Source: an uncultured Clostridia bacterium (GTDB taxonomy: Bacteria; Bacillota; Clostridia; Monoglobales; Monoglobaceae). From it: DNA of 7,812 bases. Position numbers and translations under genes: made by a program. Under the pieces are notes generated by a model that saw only the letters and a list, made by a program, of their open reading frames with translations, made no database searches and had not been told where the DNA came from. Below are positions 1-6,954 of this stretch, one piece after another (position 1 is the first letter of the stretch; each line of letters begins with the position of its first letter). The stretch lies in NCBI GenBank assembly GCA_945878965.1, contig CAMCUJ010000059.1, forward strand, positions 1 to 7,812, read 5' to 3'.

Positions 1-451
1 CGGCATATGCCGAAATTCCTTCTTTTCTTCCCTCAAAGCCGAGCCTTTCGGTAGTTGTAGCCTTAACGCTCACCTGAGCTTTATCTATCCCTAAGGCAGC
101 TGCAATATTCTCACGCATCTTTTCTATATGCGGTGCAAGCTTTGGTGCCTGTGCGGCTATTGTTGAATCTATATTACTTACGGAAAAACCGTTCTTTTCA
201 AGAAGCTCTTTTGTTCTTTTAAGAAGCACCATACTGTCAATTCCCTTAAATTCATCCGATGTATCGGGAAAATGCTTTCCTATATCTCCGAGTGCCGCCG
301 CACCTAAAAGTGCATCCATTATCGCATGAATGAGTACATCTGCGTCCGAATGACCGAGCAGACCCATCTCGTGCTGAATTTCAACTCCTCCGAGAATTAA
401 TTTTCTGTTTTCGGCAAATTTGTGAACATCATATCCAAATCCTATACGCAT
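1..451 (-). CDS. ispF: 2-C-methyl-D-erythritol 2,4-cyclodiphosphate synthase (IspF), 3' end cut by window edge
   Basis: IspF converts 4-diphosphocytidyl-methylerythritol 2-phosphate to the 2,4-cyclodiphosphate with release of CMP, in the cytoplasmic MEP pathway to isoprenoids. I translated 150 codons from the ATG at 451-449. The protein begins [12 protein letters not shown]. The family's metal ligands appear as Asp8 and His10 (DVH) and His42 (in HSDADVLIH). GDIGKHFPD lies at residues 55-63, and the C-terminal signature [15 protein letters not shown] at 132-146. IspF proteins are usually about 155-160 residues, so only a few residues and the stop are lost beyond base 1. A CGGAGG ribosome binding site ends 5 nt before the ATG and fixes the start. 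The gene lies 28 nt after ispD, the usual order, and is almost certainly co-transcribed with it. The active site is shared between subunits of a trimer in this family. Identification is very secure. Confidence 0.97.
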   Translation of the reverse strand, partial: MRIGFGYDVHKFAENRKLILGGVEIQHEMGLLGHSDADVLIHAIMDALLGAAALGDIGKHFPDTSDEFKGIDSMVLLKRTKELLEKNGFSVSNIDSTIAAQAPKLAPHIEKMRENIAAALGIDKAQVSVKATTTERLGFEGRKEGISAYA

Positions 452-479
452 TTTATCCTCCGTTTTTCATTCACATATC

Positions 480-1208
480 CTATATTGAATGTTTAGTTTT
501 ATAAATTATTTCTGCAATCGGAATATCCTCTCTTGTTGTAACCTTAATATTATTATAATCGCCTTTTGTAAGTATAACTTTTTCACCTATATGCTCAACG
601 AGCGAGCAGTCATCCGTTCCTATATAGCCTTCATTTTCAGCAATCTCGTGTGCCTTTAAAATAAGTGAACGCTCAAAAATCTGCGGTGTCTGAATCTGTC
701 TGTAAACGCTTCTGTCGGGAGTACTTATAACAAATCCGTTCTCGTCAACCTCCTTAAGTGTGTCCTTAACCTCAACCGCAGGAGCTGCTGCCTTGAATTT
801 AACGGCATTTTTAAATGTATCTTCAATCATATCACTCTCTACAAACGGTCTTGCACCGTCGTGTATTGCGACATAATCACCCTTTAATCCGTATTTAAGA
901 GCCTTATATGCCGATTTCTGCCTTATACTTCCGCCCTCGATTACATCTATGACCTTAGTGATACCATATTCCGCTATAACGCTTTTCATAGCAGCAATTT
1001 CTTTTCCAAGCGTAACAACAAGAATTTCCGTAACAGCCTCAAGACTTTCAAAGCATTTAAGAGTGTGGATTATAACGGGAACATCGCCGATATTTATAAA
1101 CTGCTTATTTATATAAGGAGTATTGCCGGTATTTTCACTGTTCATACGTGTACTGTTTCCTGCCGCCAAAACCACAACAGAAAGAGTATCTGATTTTTCA
1201 TTCTTCAT
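480..1208 (-). CDS. ispD: 2-C-methyl-D-erythritol 4-phosphate cytidylyltransferase (IspD)
   Basis: IspD transfers CMP from CTP to methylerythritol 4-phosphate, giving CDP-methylerythritol, in the cytoplasmic MEP pathway. The 242-residue product is of normal size. Visible family signatures are the nucleotide-binding AAGNSTRM at 15-22 (Arg21), KQF from Lys35, GGSIRQKS at 92-99, IHDGARPFV at 115-123, VKDT at 147-150, TPQIF at 174-178, TDDCSLVE at 198-205 and NIKVTT at 220-225. Between Arg-Met and Lys-Gln there are 12 residues, where the E. coli and B. subtilis enzymes as I remember them have 5, so this loop seems about 7 residues longer. The ATG at 1208-1206 is preceded by AAAGGAGC (1223-1230), with a rather long spacing of about 15 nt from GGAG. 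No better in-frame start is visible. The gene starts 27 nt after the L,D-transpeptidase stop and sits directly upstream of ispF, so it probably shares their transcript. Confidence 0.97.
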   Translation of the reverse strand: MKNEKSDTLSVVVLAAGNSTRMNSENTGNTPYINKQFINIGDVPVIIHTLKCFESLEAVTEILVVTLGKEIAAMKSVIAEYGITKVIDVIEGGSIRQKSAYKALKYGLKGDYVAIHDGARPFVESDMIEDTFKNAVKFKAAAPAVEVKDTLKEVDENGFVISTPDRSVYRQIQTPQIFERSLILKAHEIAENEGYIGTDDCSLVEHIGEKVILTKGDYNNIKVTTREDIPIAEIIYKTKHSI

Positions 1209-1235
1209 AAGTATAGTCTTAAGCTCCTTTCACCG

Positions 1236-2261
1236 TTACCAAACGACTACTTTAGTTCCTGTCGGAATATACTGATACATCCACTGTATATCCTTATCCG
1301 CCATACGAATACAGCCATGCGAAGCCGGTCGTCCCAAGGTTCCGTCCTGAATACTTCCGTTAGGGTTATGTAAAATTGAATGGAACGCAAGTCCTCTGCC
1401 TGTATCAATATATAAAACCGGCCGTACATAATAACCCGGATTATACCAGCCGTCCGACTTAAGAGTATGTGTATACTCGCCTGTCGGTGTAAGAGTTTTA
1501 TTTGCACCCGTTGCACAGTCAAACACCTTTTCTATCTTCCAATTTCCCTTGCTTCCCAAAAATACATTAACCTTCTGACGTTCAACATTTACCCAAACCA
1601 AATAATCCGTATTACTGCTGTAGCCTTTAGCATTTACAAACGTATCCTTATCAATATTTGAGAAATCCTCATATACAGTGTAATTCTTAGTTGAAACACT
1701 GACCGCAGAATAATTAACATAACCCTTCACACCGCTGCTTATAACCTTAATATATGCAAGTTCTTCTCCCACATGGTCAATATAAATAAGCTTATCTCCC
1801 TTTTTAACAGAGCCGATTTTTTTGGTTTTACTTCTGCTTGAATAAATATCCGCAGACTTAATAGCCGTTGCCTCAACCTCAACCGCCTTTATTTCCCTGA
1901 GAACTCTTTCTCTTTTTTGGCTCGGAGTTTCACCGTACTTTGCCAAAAACTCTGCTTCTTCTCTTTGACGCTGTTCCGCCTCTTCTCTTTGACGTTGTTC
2001 CTCCGCTTCTCTTCTTAAGCGTTCTTCCTCTTGTCTTTTCTTTTCCTCTATTACCGACGGAATATTTCTGCTCGTTGATGATACAAATGCTCCGCTGTCA
2101 TCTATAACCGCAGTTTTAATTTCTCCGCCGCTAAAATCTATTTCATAATCCACATCAGCATAATTTTCATATGCAAACGAAACAGTGTTTACGGAAAATA
2201 ACGATACGGTAATCAAAAATGCCGTCATTCTCCTTATCAAATTTACATTAGCTGCTTTCAA
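1236..2261 (-). CDS. secreted L,D-transpeptidase (YkuD domain) with coiled coil and SH3-like domain
   Basis: YkuD-type L,D-transpeptidases make 3-3 peptidoglycan cross-links or attach proteins to the wall outside the membrane, through a catalytic cysteine. The 341-residue product has four parts. Residues 1-30 look like a signal peptide (basic start, hydrophobic 13-29, likely cut after SFA). Residues 71-105 are a highly charged Glu/Arg/Gln helix, probably a coiled coil, with the tandem repeat EQRQREEA at 88-95 and 96-103. Residues about 129-188 resemble a bacterial SH3 domain. The YkuD domain runs from about 220 to the end, with His294 in AFHS and SHGCIRM at 314-320, making Cys317 the expected nucleophile. 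The start is TTG (2261-2259); the ATG five bases upstream opens only a two-codon frame. A start at Met12 would remove the basic part of the signal peptide and leave almost no Shine-Dalgarno spacing. Whether it cross-links peptidoglycan or anchors proteins cannot be told from sequence. It is followed after 27 nt by ispD. Confidence 0.93.
   Translation of the reverse strand: MKAANVNLIRRMTAFLITVSLFSVNTVSFAYENYADVDYEIDFSGGEIKTAVIDDSGAFVSSTSRNIPSVIEEKKRQEEERLRREAEEQRQREEAEQRQREEAEFLAKYGETPSQKRERVLREIKAVEVEATAIKSADIYSSRSKTKKIGSVKKGDKLIYIDHVGEELAYIKVISSGVKGYVNYSAVSVSTKNYTVYEDFSNIDKDTFVNAKGYSSNTDYLVWVNVERQKVNVFLGSKGNWKIEKVFDCATGANKTLTPTGEYTHTLKSDGWYNPGYYVRPVLYIDTGRGLAFHSILHNPNGSIQDGTLGRPASHGCIRMADKDIQWMYQYIPTGTKVVVW
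1954..2001 (-). repeat. 24-bp in-frame tandem duplication inside the L,D-transpeptidase gene
   Basis: Bases 1954-1977 and 1978-2001 are adjacent 24-bp copies differing at two positions, both silent. They encode two identical octapeptides, EQRQREEA, in the charged helix between signal peptide and SH3-like domain. The length is a multiple of three, so changes in copy number would lengthen or shorten the helix without breaking the frame. The silent differences suggest the duplication is not very recent. Confidence 0.9.
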
Positions 2262-2347
2262 TACATCTCGTCCTCTCTATCATACTTTGTAAATTTTATT
2301 CAACAACCATAATAAATATTAATTAAATATCCTAATAAAACAATTTC
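2262..2347 (-). promoter_or_regulatory. AT-rich spacer between PBP and L,D-transpeptidase, possible weak promoter
   Basis: This 86-bp gap is the widest between the FHA and ispF genes and is almost entirely A/T. On the minus strand it holds two weak sigma-A-like candidates. One is TTGTTT (2338-2343) with TAATAT (2316-2321) 16 nt downstream. The other is TTGTTG with TATGAT 16 nt downstream, which would put the start of transcription right at the ribosome binding site. Matches like these are easily found by chance in such AT-rich DNA. No GC-rich hairpin with a T-tract is present, so read-through from the PBP gene is equally possible. Confidence 0.25.
2272..2278 (-). promoter_or_regulatory. ribosome binding site of the L,D-transpeptidase gene
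   Basis: AGAGAGG on the minus strand lies 5 nt before an ATG at 2266-2264 and 10 nt before the TTG at 2261-2259. The ATG frame reads Met-Tyr-stop, its TGA overlapping the TTG. Only the TTG frame enters the long reading frame, so TTG is the start of the protein, at a usable but not ideal distance. Confidence 0.6.
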
Positions 2348-3742
2348 TCATTTAAGCGATAAATACTTACTCATAATATTCTTAGCAATAGGTGCCGCAT
2401 GAACGCCGCCCTCACCGCCGTCATACTCAAGAATTACAGCCACCGCAATTTTCGGATTTTCACTCGGTGCAAAGCCTACAAACCAAGCATGGGATTTTTC
2501 CGTTTCATTCTCCGCAGTTCCTGTCTTTCCGGCAACTGTTACACCCGATATCTGAGCGTTTCTTCCTGTTCCTGTTTTGACCGTTTCAACCATCAGCTCC
2601 TTCACATAATCGGCACAATTTTCCGAAATCGGAAGCGCAAGGGATTGAGGTCTGTTTTTCTTAACAACGTAGCCGTTATCTGTAGTTACACTGTCCACAA
2701 GATACGGCTTCATCATATTTCCGCCGTTTGCAACGCACGATGTAATCATTGCCATTTGAAGCGGTGATGTAAGAAGCTTTCCCTGACCTATGGCAACCAA
2801 AGCACTGTCGCTTGAATTCATTGATTTATAGCCTATAGTTCCCGTATTCATAGGCAAATCAAAATCAAAATCCTTGCCTATATAAAACCGCTCCGTAATA
2901 TTCTTCATTTTCTCCGCTCCCATTTCATAGCCAAGAGTACAGAAAACAAAATTGCTTGAAACGGCAAAGCCCTTCTTAAGATTAATTTTACCGTAAGCCT
3001 TTGAGTTAAAATTATCAACCGTAAGACTGCCCTGCTCAAATTTACCCGTATCATTAAATTCTTCATTGTTTCTACCCTCTTCAAAGGCTGCGGCGGCAGT
3101 TACAATTTTATAAGTTGAGCCCGGCGGATAAGCGCCCTGAACCGCTCGTGACAACAGCGGTGAGTTTTCTTTCTCAACAATATTGTTCCAGTCACGTTCA
3201 ATAGCCTCAGGAGTCGGATCAAAATCAGGAAGACTCACCATTGCAAGAATTTCTCCGGTTTGAGGGTTCATCGCAACAGCTGCACCGGAGCGTGAATTCA
3301 TCTGATTATAGGCATATTCCTGAAGCTTATGGTTAATTGTAAGGTTTAAGTCATAGCCCTCCTTAAGCTCGCCAAAGCTTAAAGAAATATCACCCTTTCC
3401 CAAAAGCATTGAGTCATATTTCATCTCAAGCATACTCTTTCCGTAAACCTTTGAATAATAGCCTATAATATGACTGTATAATCTGCCCTTAGGATATCTT
3501 CTCGTCTGTGAATTATCATCACCTATAACCGTTTCTGCAAGAACTATGCCCTCACAGTCATAGATGCTTCCCCTCTTAACATAACGTTCTTCGTCCCACT
3601 GACGTCTGTTATAGCTGTTAAGAGCGACTTCCTCGGCTCTGAACATATTGAAGTATAAAAGATACGTTAAAAGCGATAAAAACAGTATTGAGATCACGAT
3701 AAGAACATGAATGATACGTTTATTTTCCCGCACGTTTTTCAC
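2348..3742 (-). CDS. pbpA: class B penicillin-binding protein, PbpA-like D,D-transpeptidase
   Basis: This protein should make 4-3 peptide cross-links in peptidoglycan on the outer face of the membrane, working with the SEDS polymerase encoded just upstream. Counting from the GTG at 3742 there are 464 residues: one membrane helix at about 10-31, a short N-terminal domain with RGSIYD at 57-62, and a transpeptidase domain from about 150. Its active-site motifs are STYK (Ser209, Lys212), SSN (262-264) and KTGT (406-409). The short N-terminal domain and the C-terminal HAWFVGFAP and HAAPIAKNI segments resemble mycobacterial PbpA more than FtsI or E. coli PBP2. There is no PASTA domain. The frame stays open to an ATG at 3817, but those codons lie within the SEDS coding sequence and give a non-membrane-like stretch. 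GTG at 3742 or at 3733 is more likely, each with its own Shine-Dalgarno. Both overlap the SEDS stop (23 or 14 nt), implying translational coupling. Confidence 0.93.
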   Translation of the reverse strand: MKNVRENKRIIHVLIVISILFLSLLTYLLYFNMFRAEEVALNSYNRRQWDEERYVKRGSIYDCEGIVLAETVIGDDNSQTRRYPKGRLYSHIIGYYSKVYGKSMLEMKYDSMLLGKGDISLSFGELKEGYDLNLTINHKLQEYAYNQMNSRSGAAVAMNPQTGEILAMVSLPDFDPTPEAIERDWNNIVEKENSPLLSRAVQGAYPPGSTYKIVTAAAAFEEGRNNEEFNDTGKFEQGSLTVDNFNSKAYGKINLKKGFAVSSNFVFCTLGYEMGAEKMKNITERFYIGKDFDFDLPMNTGTIGYKSMNSSDSALVAIGQGKLLTSPLQMAMITSCVANGGNMMKPYLVDSVTTDNGYVVKKNRPQSLALPISENCADYVKELMVETVKTGTGRNAQISGVTVAGKTGTAENETEKSHAWFVGFAPSENPKIAVAVILEYDGGEGGVHAAPIAKNIMSKYLSLK

Positions 3743-4961
3743 CTCGTACTTCCTTTGCGGAAATTGCCTGCATAATTCCAAGTGAAATAAAGCTTGCAAT
3801 AATCGATGTTCCGCCATAGCTTACAAACGGAACCGTTATTCCCGTAAGCGGTATAAACTTTATAACTCCGCCTATAATAATAAATGTCTGAAACGCAAAC
3901 ATAAGCGTGAGTCCGACTCCGACCGCCTTATTAAACGGATTTTTAGCTCCGAGTGCTATTTTAAAGCAGCGGTACGAAAGAAGGAAAAACAATATTATAA
4001 CCGCCGCTCCGCCAAACACTCCCATTTCCTCGCAAATAGCCGCAAATATGAAATCGGTATGAACCTCCGGAATATAAGACGGCGAACCGTTTCCAAGTCC
4101 TCTGCCGAAATATCCGCCCGAGGCTATCGCAAACAGCGACTGTGTAATCTGATAACCCTTATTTGCAATATCAGACCAAGGATCAAGCCATACGCTTACC
4201 CTTACTCTTATATGATACAAAAACTTATATCCAAGCAATGCCGTAACTGCAGCAAGCATAAAATTTGCCGCAAGAAACCCGAATCCGTTTTCATAAATAT
4301 AAATCATAAAAATATAAATAAGGAACAGTACAAGAATAGTTCCCCAATCTCTTTGCATAACCAAAAACAATATAAAAAGATACGTTCCCATAGCCGTTAT
4401 ATATTTAGGCTTAATTTTAAGTACGGGATATTCCCACGATTTTGAGTAATAACACGAAAGAAACATTACATAAAGTATCTTTGTAATTTCAGATGGCTGA
4501 AAGTAAATTCCGGCAATACTGAGCCAGTTGGTAGAGCCGCTTACCTTTTGTCCAAGCGTAAGAGTCATTATAAAAAGAACCGTTCCGAGTCCCAAATATA
4601 CGAACCACATTTTATCCCAAAACCAAATATTGTAATATATACAATATGAGGTGAAAAACACAATAACGCCAAGTCCGATCCAAATTATTTGCCTTACTCC
4701 CATTTTGAGATTAAGTCTGCACAGCATAAGGAGTCCTATAGTAATCAGCATACTTGCAATAAGAATCAAGAATTTATCTCCCATACGACAAACAACCACT
4801 ATACAGTATACAAGGAGGAGAAAAGCCATTATACCAAGACCTATATACATAATATTAGGATCGAAGTTATTAGCCATACATAAAAGTCCAAAGCCAAGTA
4901 TATTCATAATCACAAGAAGATAAGCCGGAAGCTTATAATTACCCTTTTTAAGTCTTTGCAT
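3720..4961 (-). CDS. SEDS-family peptidoglycan glycosyltransferase (FtsW/RodA/SpoVE type), long 12-helix form
   Basis: SEDS proteins polymerise lipid II into glycan strands in the cytoplasmic membrane, together with a class B PBP. The 413-residue product is strongly hydrophobic and carries the family signatures: SGSTNWLSIAG at 141-151, QPSEITK at 155-161, QRDWGT at 203-208, RVSVWLDPWSD at 254-264, KGYQITQS at 268-275, GRGLGNG at 286-292, PEVHTDFIFA at 298-307 and PLTGITVPFVSYGGTS at 371-386. The Asp of the LDP motif (Asp260) corresponds, as far as I can align by eye, to the Asp essential in RodA homologues. I count about five hydrophobic helices before the GSTNW/QPSE region, against three in ordinary RodA/FtsW. 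This makes about 12 helices, as in actinobacterial RodA. The ATG at 4961 has GAGGGGGTG 7 nt upstream. The gene sits between an FHA gene (47 nt away) and an overlapping PBP gene. Whether it serves elongation, division or sporulation cannot be decided here. Confidence 0.95.
   Translation of the reverse strand: MQRLKKGNYKLPAYLLVIMNILGFGLLCMANNFDPNIMYIGLGIMAFLLLVYCIVVVCRMGDKFLILIASMLITIGLLMLCRLNLKMGVRQIIWIGLGVIVFFTSYCIYYNIWFWDKMWFVYLGLGTVLFIMTLTLGQKVSGSTNWLSIAGIYFQPSEITKILYVMFLSCYYSKSWEYPVLKIKPKYITAMGTYLFILFLVMQRDWGTILVLFLIYIFMIYIYENGFGFLAANFMLAAVTALLGYKFLYHIRVRVSVWLDPWSDIANKGYQITQSLFAIASGGYFGRGLGNGSPSYIPEVHTDFIFAAICEEMGVFGGAAVIILFFLLSYRCFKIALGAKNPFNKAVGVGLTLMFAFQTFIIIGGVIKFIPLTGITVPFVSYGGTSIIASFISLGIMQAISAKEVRGEKRAGK
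3740..3756 (-). promoter_or_regulatory. two alternative ribosome binding sites for the PBP start
   Basis: Within the end of the SEDS gene, AAAGGA (3751-3756) stands 8 nt before GTG 3742-3740, and GAGGTG (3740-3745) stands 6 nt before GTG 3733-3731. The second site includes the first start codon. Either can work. The first gives a protein beginning Met-Lys-Asn, the second one three residues shorter. Both make the far upstream ATG at 3817 unnecessary. Confidence 0.6.
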
Positions 4962-5008
4962 AGCTAATCACCCCCTCTTTACCTTTACTAAAGTTAACAA
5001 ACAGTATC

Positions 5009-5503
5009 TCAGACAGCAAAAATAAACTCAAGACCTCCTGCAGATATTTCGTCGCCGTCATTTAATATAACCGTTTTCTTTACCCGTATATCGTTTACAT
5101 ATGTTCCGTTGCGGCTTTTCATATCAAGTAAAAACCATTCGCCGTCCTCAAACCATATCTGAAAATGTTCAAGCGATAAGAATTTGTTATTCACCTGAAT
5201 TTCACAGTCCTCGCCTCGTCCGAAAACCGCAAATTCTTCTATAATATACTGCTTTTTAAGCCTTAATTCCACAGCTTCTTTATTCTTAACAGTATGCAAA
5301 ACCGCAGTATTAATACGTCGGTTATTCAAAGCTGTGCCACGGCTCTGAACCATATTCTGATTTTCATATTCACGGCGTTTATCTTCTGTACTCATCTTTC
5401 GTATATCAAGATAAATAAGCCTTATTACACTGAATATAAACAAATATATTATTGTGGTAAATACATAACTCAATCCCGATGAAATAAAGCTGTATAATGT
5501 CAC
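5009..5503 (-). CDS. membrane-anchored FHA-domain protein
   Basis: FHA domains bind phosphothreonine peptides, so this small cytoplasm-facing membrane protein may recruit the neighbouring wall-synthesis proteins to a Ser/Thr-kinase signal. The 164-residue product has a hydrophobic N-terminal helix (about 10-31), a basic/polar linker (32-78) and an FHA domain filling about 80-164. The hallmark residues are present: Gly95-Arg96, Ser110, His113 and the Ser-Arg-Asn-Gly-Thr run at 130-134. This suggests a domain able to bind phosphothreonine. The start is GTG (5503-5501) with GAGGGTG 7 nt upstream, a site much like that of the SEDS gene that follows 47 nt later. In actinobacteria FHA genes sit beside rodA-pbpA-pknA-pknB; here no kinase or phosphatase gene lies within the window. 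The gene begins 43 nt after the MATE stop with no clear terminator between. The domain call is secure; the role is inferred. Confidence 0.92.
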   Translation of the reverse strand: MTLYSFISSGLSYVFTTIIYLFIFSVIRLIYLDIRKMSTEDKRREYENQNMVQSRGTALNNRRINTAVLHTVKNKEAVELRLKKQYIIEEFAVFGRGEDCEIQVNNKFLSLEHFQIWFEDGEWFLLDMKSRNGTYVNDIRVKKTVILNDGDEISAGGLEFIFAV

Positions 5504-5546
5504 AATAAATCACCCTCTTTAATCTCTAATGACTAACTTAATCAGT

Positions 5547-6926
5547 TTATTTAATATTAAAACCTTTAAACTCACGCTTCATAAGTATAAGCGACAAAAC
5601 AGTTGCAAGCAAATCAGCAAAAGGTGCACTGTACCATATTCCGTCAAGTCCCATAAAGCTTGGCAAAATCAAAAGCAGCGGAACAAGAAATATAAGCTGT
5701 CTTGAAAGAGAAACAATCATGGAAATTCCCGGCTTTCCGACAGACTGAAAGTAGCTTGTGCTAAGTATGGAAACCGCAATAAACGGCCATACAAACACCT
5801 GTATTCTGAGTGCATACACCGAAAGACTGCCTACATATTCGGTTCCCTCAAACAGTGAAATCAAAAGCGTAGGAAACGCTATACATATTATTGCACCAAC
5901 AATCAGAATTATTGTAGCAAATATCACAGAAACCCTAAAAGCCTCCTTAACACGCTTGAAGCTTTTTGCACCGTAATTGTAGCCAAAAACAGGCTGAACA
6001 CCGTTATTTATTCCGTAAACAGACATTAAAAATATCTGAGTAATCATACTTATGATTCCGTAAACCGCTATGTAATCATCGGCAAGTGAAACACTTCCGG
6101 CAATAAGTCCCTGAGCTTTAAGAAGATTATTATATAAAACTCCTATTCCGCCCGACACAAGCTGAAGCAGAAACTGAGGAAGTCCTATCCATAGTATTGG
6201 CATTACAAGCCTTGAATCTAAAATAAAATTCTTAAATCTCAGCTTTAAAATGCTGTGCTTACTTGTGTAATAAAATATAACAACTCCTGCCGCAATTGCC
6301 TGAGCCAAAACGGTAGCATAAGCGGCTCCCTTTATACCTAAGTGAAATACGCCTATAAACACAGGATCAAGAAGAACATTAAGCCCCGCACCAAGAGCCA
6401 TTACAAGCATAGAGGTCTTAGCACTGCCTTCCGCTCTTATGTTTGAGGACATACCAAAGCTTATACCAAGAAAAACAAGTCCTCCGCATACAATTCTTAA
6501 ATAATCACGAGTAAGATTGTAGGTATTTTCGCTCGCTCCGAATAGATTAAGCAAAGGCTTCTCAAATATTATCGTTGTAATTCCGAACAATAATGAGCCG
6601 AAAACTATCATTACAAAACAATTTCCAAGCACCTTTTCCGCCTTTTCTATATTATTTTCACCAAGGTGAATGGAAATAAGCGAGGTCGCTCCGCTGCTTA
6701 AAAGGAGCAGAAAAGCGAGAGCCACAAGCGTATACGGATTTAAAAGCGTCATTGCCGCCATAGTAAGATTATTTCCCGCCGCCTTGTCAACCATCATACT
6801 TAAAAAGAATCTGTCAACCATTGTATAAAGTGCAGTCGCAAGCATTCCTCCGATTGCCGGAATTGACATATTCAGAACAAGCTTTCTGATATTTTCACTT
6901 CCAAGTGTTATTACTTTTTCATTCAT
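5547..6926 (-). CDS. MATE-family multidrug/cation antiporter
   Basis: MATE proteins export drugs, dyes or metabolites across the cytoplasmic membrane, driven by sodium or proton gradients. The 459-residue product has the usual length and about 12 hydrophobic segments in two similar halves. Recognisable parts are VDRFFLS at 37-43, the end of the first half with NIRAEGSAK (162-170), NVLLDPVFI (183-191) and GIKGAAYAT (197-205), and in the second half GINNGVQPVFGYNYGAK (305-321) and QSVGKPG (394-400). The pattern is closest to the MepA/DinF-like MATE group; the substrate cannot be predicted. The ATG at 6926 has GGAG 6 nt upstream. About 100 nt of probable untranslated leader, mostly a large palindrome, lies between a good promoter candidate and the start codon. 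It is followed after 43 nt by the FHA gene, so the promoter might also feed the cell-wall genes, though a functional link is not obvious. Confidence 0.95.
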   Translation of the reverse strand: MNEKVITLGSENIRKLVLNMSIPAIGGMLATALYTMVDRFFLSMMVDKAAGNNLTMAAMTLLNPYTLVALAFLLLLSSGATSLISIHLGENNIEKAEKVLGNCFVMIVFGSLLFGITTIIFEKPLLNLFGASENTYNLTRDYLRIVCGGLVFLGISFGMSSNIRAEGSAKTSMLVMALGAGLNVLLDPVFIGVFHLGIKGAAYATVLAQAIAAGVVIFYYTSKHSILKLRFKNFILDSRLVMPILWIGLPQFLLQLVSGGIGVLYNNLLKAQGLIAGSVSLADDYIAVYGIISMITQIFLMSVYGINNGVQPVFGYNYGAKSFKRVKEAFRVSVIFATIILIVGAIICIAFPTLLISLFEGTEYVGSLSVYALRIQVFVWPFIAVSILSTSYFQSVGKPGISMIVSLSRQLIFLVPLLLILPSFMGLDGIWYSAPFADLLATVLSLILMKREFKGFNIK

Positions 6927-6954
6927 TTCAAACTCCGCTAATATTATTTAAATT

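Noticed and set aside
1247..1661. Minus-strand alternative frame and plus-strand frame within the L,D-transpeptidase gene
   Set aside because: The YkuD catalytic domain is intact in the main frame, so these are shadows.
2311..2332. A/T-only inverted repeat after the PBP gene as a terminator
   Set aside because: The stem is only about five A-T pairs, too weak to terminate transcription.
2392..2767. Plus-strand open frames over the PBP gene
   Set aside because: They lie fully opposite a PBP with all active-site motifs, show no family motif, and have compositions expected of an antisense reading.
4059..4923. Plus-strand open frames over the SEDS gene
   Set aside because: They are opposite a well-conserved SEDS protein; their Ile/Arg/Lys-rich sequences are complement artefacts.
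5504..5546. Terminator between the MATE and FHA genes
   Set aside because: Only a short mismatched stem is possible and no T-tract follows, so co-transcription cannot be excluded.
5294..5976. Plus-strand short frames opposite the FHA and MATE genes
   Set aside because: No recognisable motif, and both minus-strand genes are continuous with clear domains.
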